DNA of 6,135 bases from Planctomycetaceae bacterium (GTDB lineage Bacteria > Planctomycetota > Planctomycetia > Pirellulales > Thermoguttaceae), in contig JAISBG010000742.1 in NCBI GenBank assembly GCA_031266315.1, positions 1 through 6,135 on the forward strand, written 5' to 3'. Numbering within the stretch: position 1 is the stretch's first letter; the number at the start of each line of letters is the position of its first letter. Below are positions 5,820 through 6,135 of this stretch, in pieces. A model generated the notes under the pieces. The model was not told the origin of the DNA. It saw nothing but the letters and a program-made list of their open reading frames with translations, and did not search any database. The position numbers and the translations under genes were made by a program.

Positions 5820-5881
5820 TCGCCCCGCAGTGGCAATGCGTAACAATCCGTCGGGTTGTTAGGCGATGTCCTTTCAGGACA
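5820..5881. repeat. Compact multi-hairpin element (REP-like), right copy
   Basis: Nearly every base can pair. The outer stem TCGCC/GGCGA (5820-5824 / 5862-5866) encloses CGCA/TGCG (5826-5829 / 5837-5840) and TAACAATCC/GGGTTGTTA (5841-5849 / 5853-5861, one G-U). It is followed without gap by TGTCCT-TTC-AGGACA (5867-5881). The last hairpin shares the core CCTTTCAGG with those at 28-42 and 94-108 but has different, still paired, outer bases. This looks like a divergent member of the same dispersed repeat family. Confidence 0.65.
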
Positions 5882-5890
5882 AAATACATG

Positions 5891-5968
5891 GGTCATGTCC
5901 GAGCGAAAACGACACCCCAATTGACAAAAATTTGCACATCGACGAGCCGTTTTCGCTTGCACATGACC
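5891..5968. repeat. Long imperfect palindrome between convergent genes
   Basis: Arms of 23 bases (5891-5913 and 5946-5968) match at 20 positions, with one of the three differences being a G-U pair in the plus-strand RNA; the loop is 32 bases. The arms begin GGTCATGT and contain AGCGAAAACG. It lies between the stop of the hydrolase and the stop of the opposing partial gene, where a two-way terminator would be expected. No clear T-run follows it on either strand, so a small mobile repeat or a structured RNA is equally possible. Confidence 0.6.
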
Positions 5969-5991
5969 GATTAAAAATTAAAAATATCGAA

Positions 5992-6135
5992 TCAATTATC
6001 TGTCAATTCAATTTTGATATTTTTATTACCTTTCGACGGGATCGTTAATCGAATATCGGTTGTTGATATTGCGGAATATTTTTCCGGTAAAATCGAAATG
6101 GTTTGATAGTTATTTTCGGGAATTGGTACGTTGCG
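5992..6135 (-). CDS. 3' end of a minus-strand gene running off the right edge, unknown product
   Basis: One minus-strand frame is open from the window edge for 47 codons to TGA at 5994-5992. The visible C-terminus includes VPIPENNYQTISILPEKYSA and then alternating hydrophobic and polar residues (DIRLTIP, NIKIELTDN), which suggests beta strands. The other two minus frames stop sooner (after 29 and 7 codons). The gene would converge on the hydrolase, with 204 bp of hairpin-rich sequence between the two stop codons. I do not recognise the family. In sequence this AT-rich a chance open frame of this length is uncommon but not excluded. Confidence 0.5.
   Translation of the reverse strand, partial: RNVPIPENNYQTISILPEKYSAISTTDIRLTIPSKGNKNIKIELTDN

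Noticed and set aside
5866..6048. 60-codon plus-strand open frame
   Set aside because: It starts inside the hairpin cluster, passes through both arms of the long palindrome and overlaps the better minus-strand gene end.

Overview
The window most resembles a low-GC planctomycete, possibly a gut or Thermoguttaceae-like Pirellulales lineage. The main reason is the 605-residue sigma factor at 2917-4734. As I recall it, its architecture (planctomycete-type N-terminal extension with HTH units, then a reduced sigma-70 core) is characteristic of that phylum. Short CCTTTCAGG hairpin repeats, few Shine-Dalgarno sequences, AT-rich spacers and low coding density (about two thirds) fit the same picture. 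The assignment rests on recognition, not on a database search.

Layout. Bases 1-1094 hold no large gene. They contain a composite hairpin repeat (28-108) and a compact minus-strand unit: a near-consensus sigma-70 promoter (499-471), a GGAG ribosome binding site and a 35-codon ORF for a basic, single-helix membrane peptide (386-279). The rest is A-rich sequence leading to a good plus-strand promoter (941-968) with a 15-bp palindrome at the predicted start site. Two tandem TetR/CecR-type regulators follow (1095-1751 and 1873-2508), about 45% identical by hand alignment and clearly an old duplication. A 408-bp AT-rich spacer with a degenerate ~27-bp tandem repeat leads to the sigma factor. A spacer with mutually exclusive inverted repeats (4751-4829) leads to an alpha/beta hydrolase (4864-5787). 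Then come a tightly packed hairpin cluster (5820-5881), a long imperfect palindrome (5891-5968) and, converging from the right edge, the 3' end of a minus-strand gene (5992-6135).

How the genes relate. This is a regulator-rich segment rather than a metabolic operon. The four complete large genes point the same way, but the spacers (about 120-410 bp) and the candidate promoters suggest separate transcription. No transporter or efflux gene, the usual partner of CecR-type regulators, is present. The hydrolase has an intact catalytic triad but no visible link to the regulators.

The most distinctive points are the small membrane-peptide unit on the minus strand, the sigma factor whose -10-reading residues differ from sigma-70 while its -35-reading helix is kept, and the hairpin repeats whose arms change in a compensated way between copies. 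I do not see a complete new defence or mobile system.
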